A DNA stretch of 64,000 nt from Peribacillus simplex NBRC 15720 = DSM 1321 (GTDB taxonomy: Bacteria; Bacillota; Bacilli; Bacillales; DSM-1321): contig NZ_CP017704.1 in assembly GCF_002243645.1 (NCBI RefSeq), positions 5,164,001 to 5,228,000 on the forward strand. The letters run 5' to 3'. Position numbers and translations under genes: made by a program. This document shows positions 62,761-64,000 of the stretch, one piece after another. Positions within the stretch are counted from its first letter, which is position 1, and the number at the start of each line of letters is the position of its first letter. Under the pieces are notes generated by a model. The model ran no database searches and was not told the DNA's origin. It was given only the letters and a program-made list of their open reading frames with translations.

Positions 62761-64000
62761 TTAGTTTAAGTTAATCCATACACTTTTGACTTCCGTATAA
62801 TTATCCAAAGCATAACTGCCCATTTCCCGTCCGATTCCACTTTGTTTATAACCGCCAAATGGTGAAGCGGCATCGAAGGCGTTATAACAGTTTACCCAAA
62901 CTGTACCTGCCTTTAATTCATTAGCCACATAATGGGCTTTTTTTACATCCTGTGTCCATAAACCAGCAGCCAATCCATATTCAGAGTTATTTGCACGGTT
63001 TATCACATCATCCAAATCGTCAAATGGCATGGCGGCTACAACTGGACCGAAGATTTCTTCTTTAGCGATTGTCATTTCATCTTCAACGCCTGCAAATATT
63101 GTAGGTGTTACAAAATAACCCTCTCCTTGTCCGTAATTGCCCCCGGTAACCACTTCGGCTCCTTCAGACTTTCCTTTTTCAATATAACTGCCCACTCTTT
63201 CCAATTGTTCACTGGATACCAACGGCCCTATCTGGGTAGATGGATCAAGACCGGCCCCTTGTTTAATGTTTTTTGCATGGGACACTAAGTCAGCTACCAC
63301 GTTGTCATAGGATTTCTTTTGAATGTACAGGCGGGAACCGGCACAGCAAACTTGTCCTTGATTAAACATGATGCCCATTAAAGCACCAGGAATGGCTTTA
63401 CTCATATCTGCATCCGGTAAAATGATATTAGGTGATTTTCCGCCTAATTCCAACGAGATTTTTTTCACAGTTCCCGAGGCTTGGCGCATGATCATTTTAC
63501 CTACTGAGGTTGAACCGGTAAAGGCAATTTTATCGACATCTGGATGGTCTACAAGCGGTGACCCTGCTGTTTCCCCAAATCCAGGTATGACATTAAGAAC
63601 GCCAGGAGGAAAACCAGCTTCAAGCGCCAATTGACCTAAATATAATGCTGAAAGCGGCGTTTGCTCCGCTGGTTTTAAAACAATCGTACATCCGGTTGCC
63701 AGGGCTGCGCCTAATTTCCATGCGGCCATAAGTAGAGGGAAATTCCAAGGGATGATTTGCCCAACCACTCCAACTGCTTCATGACGGGTATAGTTGAAGT
63801 AATTCCCAGCAACAGGTATTGTTTGTCCTACTATCTTAGTAGTCCAACCAGCATAATAACGGAAGTGATCGATTGCAAGGGGGACATCGGCATTAGTCGT
63901 TTCGCCAATTGGCTTGCCATTATCCAGGGTATCCAATTGTGCTAAAGCCTCTTTATGTTCCTCCATGAGGTCCGCTAATTTATAAATGAGGCGACTGCGT
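62761..64000 (-). CDS. Aldehyde dehydrogenase, N-terminus beyond the window
   Basis: The frame stays open to the right edge; 413 codons are visible (aldehyde dehydrogenases have ~490), so about 80 N-terminal residues are missing. An internal ATG at 63966 is not the true start, because the residues before it ([11 protein letters not shown]) are family-like. NAD-binding [12 protein letters not shown], catalytic Glu in [10 protein letters not shown], and catalytic Cys in [12 protein letters not shown] are present. Pattern is of the DhaS-like general aldehyde dehydrogenases. Substrate unknown. Confidence 0.92.
   Translation of the reverse strand, partial: RSRLIYKLADLMEEHKEALAQLDTLDNGKPIGETTNADVPLAIDHFRYYAGWTTKIVGQTIPVAGNYFNYTRHEAVGVVGQIIPWNFPLLMAAWKLGAALATGCTIVLKPAEQTPLSALYLGQLALEAGFPPGVLNVIPGFGETAGSPLVDHPDVDKIAFTGSTSVGKMIMRQASGTVKKISLELGGKSPNIILPDADMSKAIPGALMGIMFNQGQVCCAGSRLYIQKKSYDNVVADLVSHAKNIKQGAGLDPSTQIGPLVSSEQLERVGSYIEKGKSEGAEVVTGGNYGQGEGYFVTPTIFAGVEDEMTIAKEEIFGPVVAAMPFDDLDDVINRANNSEYGLAAGLWTQDVKKAHYVANELKAGTVWVNCYNAFDAASPFGGYKQSGIGREMGSYALDNYTEVKSVWINLN

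Noticed and set aside
1-64000. Prophage, integrative element or defence island
   Set aside because: No integrase, transposase, att-like repeats, tRNA or phage-type genes were seen; the region reads as accessory metabolism.

Overview
The window looks like chromosomal DNA of an aerobic, spore-forming Bacillaceae (Bacillus/Peribacillus-like). The signs are low GC, strong AGGAGG ribosome sites, many TTG/GTG starts, CcpA-type cre boxes, spore-surface-type genes, a DUF1360 (YjcA-type) gene, a yybP-ykoY manganese riboswitch before a TerC gene, and a degraded copy of a Bacillaceae interspersed repeat. The genus is inferred from gene content, not proven.

Layout. 1-5.5 kb: probable spore-surface or sporulation genes (unknown protein plus GT-D glycosyltransferase, JAMM protease overlapping a tiny basic protein, a large Cys-containing surface-type protein, DUF1360). 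5.6-8.5 kb: a decayed sulfate adenylyltransferase tail, then MDR oxidoreductase, GNAT and HPP genes. 8.7-15.3 kb: an AraC regulator with a degenerate GH39 domain, followed by MFS transporter, M20 amidohydrolase and a one-chain L-serine dehydratase under a cre box. 15.5-18.6 kb: two secreted proteins (DUF2690, metallophosphoesterase). 19.2-23.4 kb: a two-component system followed by a 29-codon ORF and two lipoproteins. 23.4-25.2 kb: a chemoreceptor.

26-46.4 kb is the most interesting region. A TRAP transporter (two binding proteins) precedes a LarA-type (lactate racemase fold) enzyme, an unusually long IlvD/Edd dehydratase, an IclR regulator, two FAH-family enzymes, a UxaA-type dehydratase split into two genes, an alpha-ketoglutarate-semialdehyde-type aldehyde dehydrogenase, a DHDPS-family lyase, a U32-like barrel protein and a D-2-hydroxyacid dehydrogenase. 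It ends with a complete set for the nickel-pincer nucleotide cofactor (larE, larB, split larC1/larC2) and a nickel-transporter-like gene. The simplest reading is a sugar-acid pathway in which a nickel-pincer racemase/epimerase converts one C2 epimer of an aldonate or aldarate before dehydration and oxidation toward 2-oxoglutarate. Two pseudogenes inside it (an enolase-superfamily dehydratase tail, and a kdgK-eda deletion fusion) show that the cluster has been remodelled.

46.7-61.6 kb: a DMT exporter, then a hexuronate/aldonate module (KDG kinase, Ldh-family oxidoreductase, Zn-dehydrogenase, KDPG aldolase, mannonate dehydratase, SDR fructuronate reductase, LacI regulator, MFS hexuronate-type transporter; then AraC regulator divergent from altronate dehydratase, Zn-dehydrogenase and tagaturonate reductase). 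LacI-type palindromes precede both the kinase operon and the transporter. No uronate isomerase (uxaC) is present in the window. 61.6-64 kb: Mn riboswitch plus TerC, and an aldehyde dehydrogenase cut by the window edge. No tRNA, rRNA, CRISPR array, phage or intact insertion sequence was seen.
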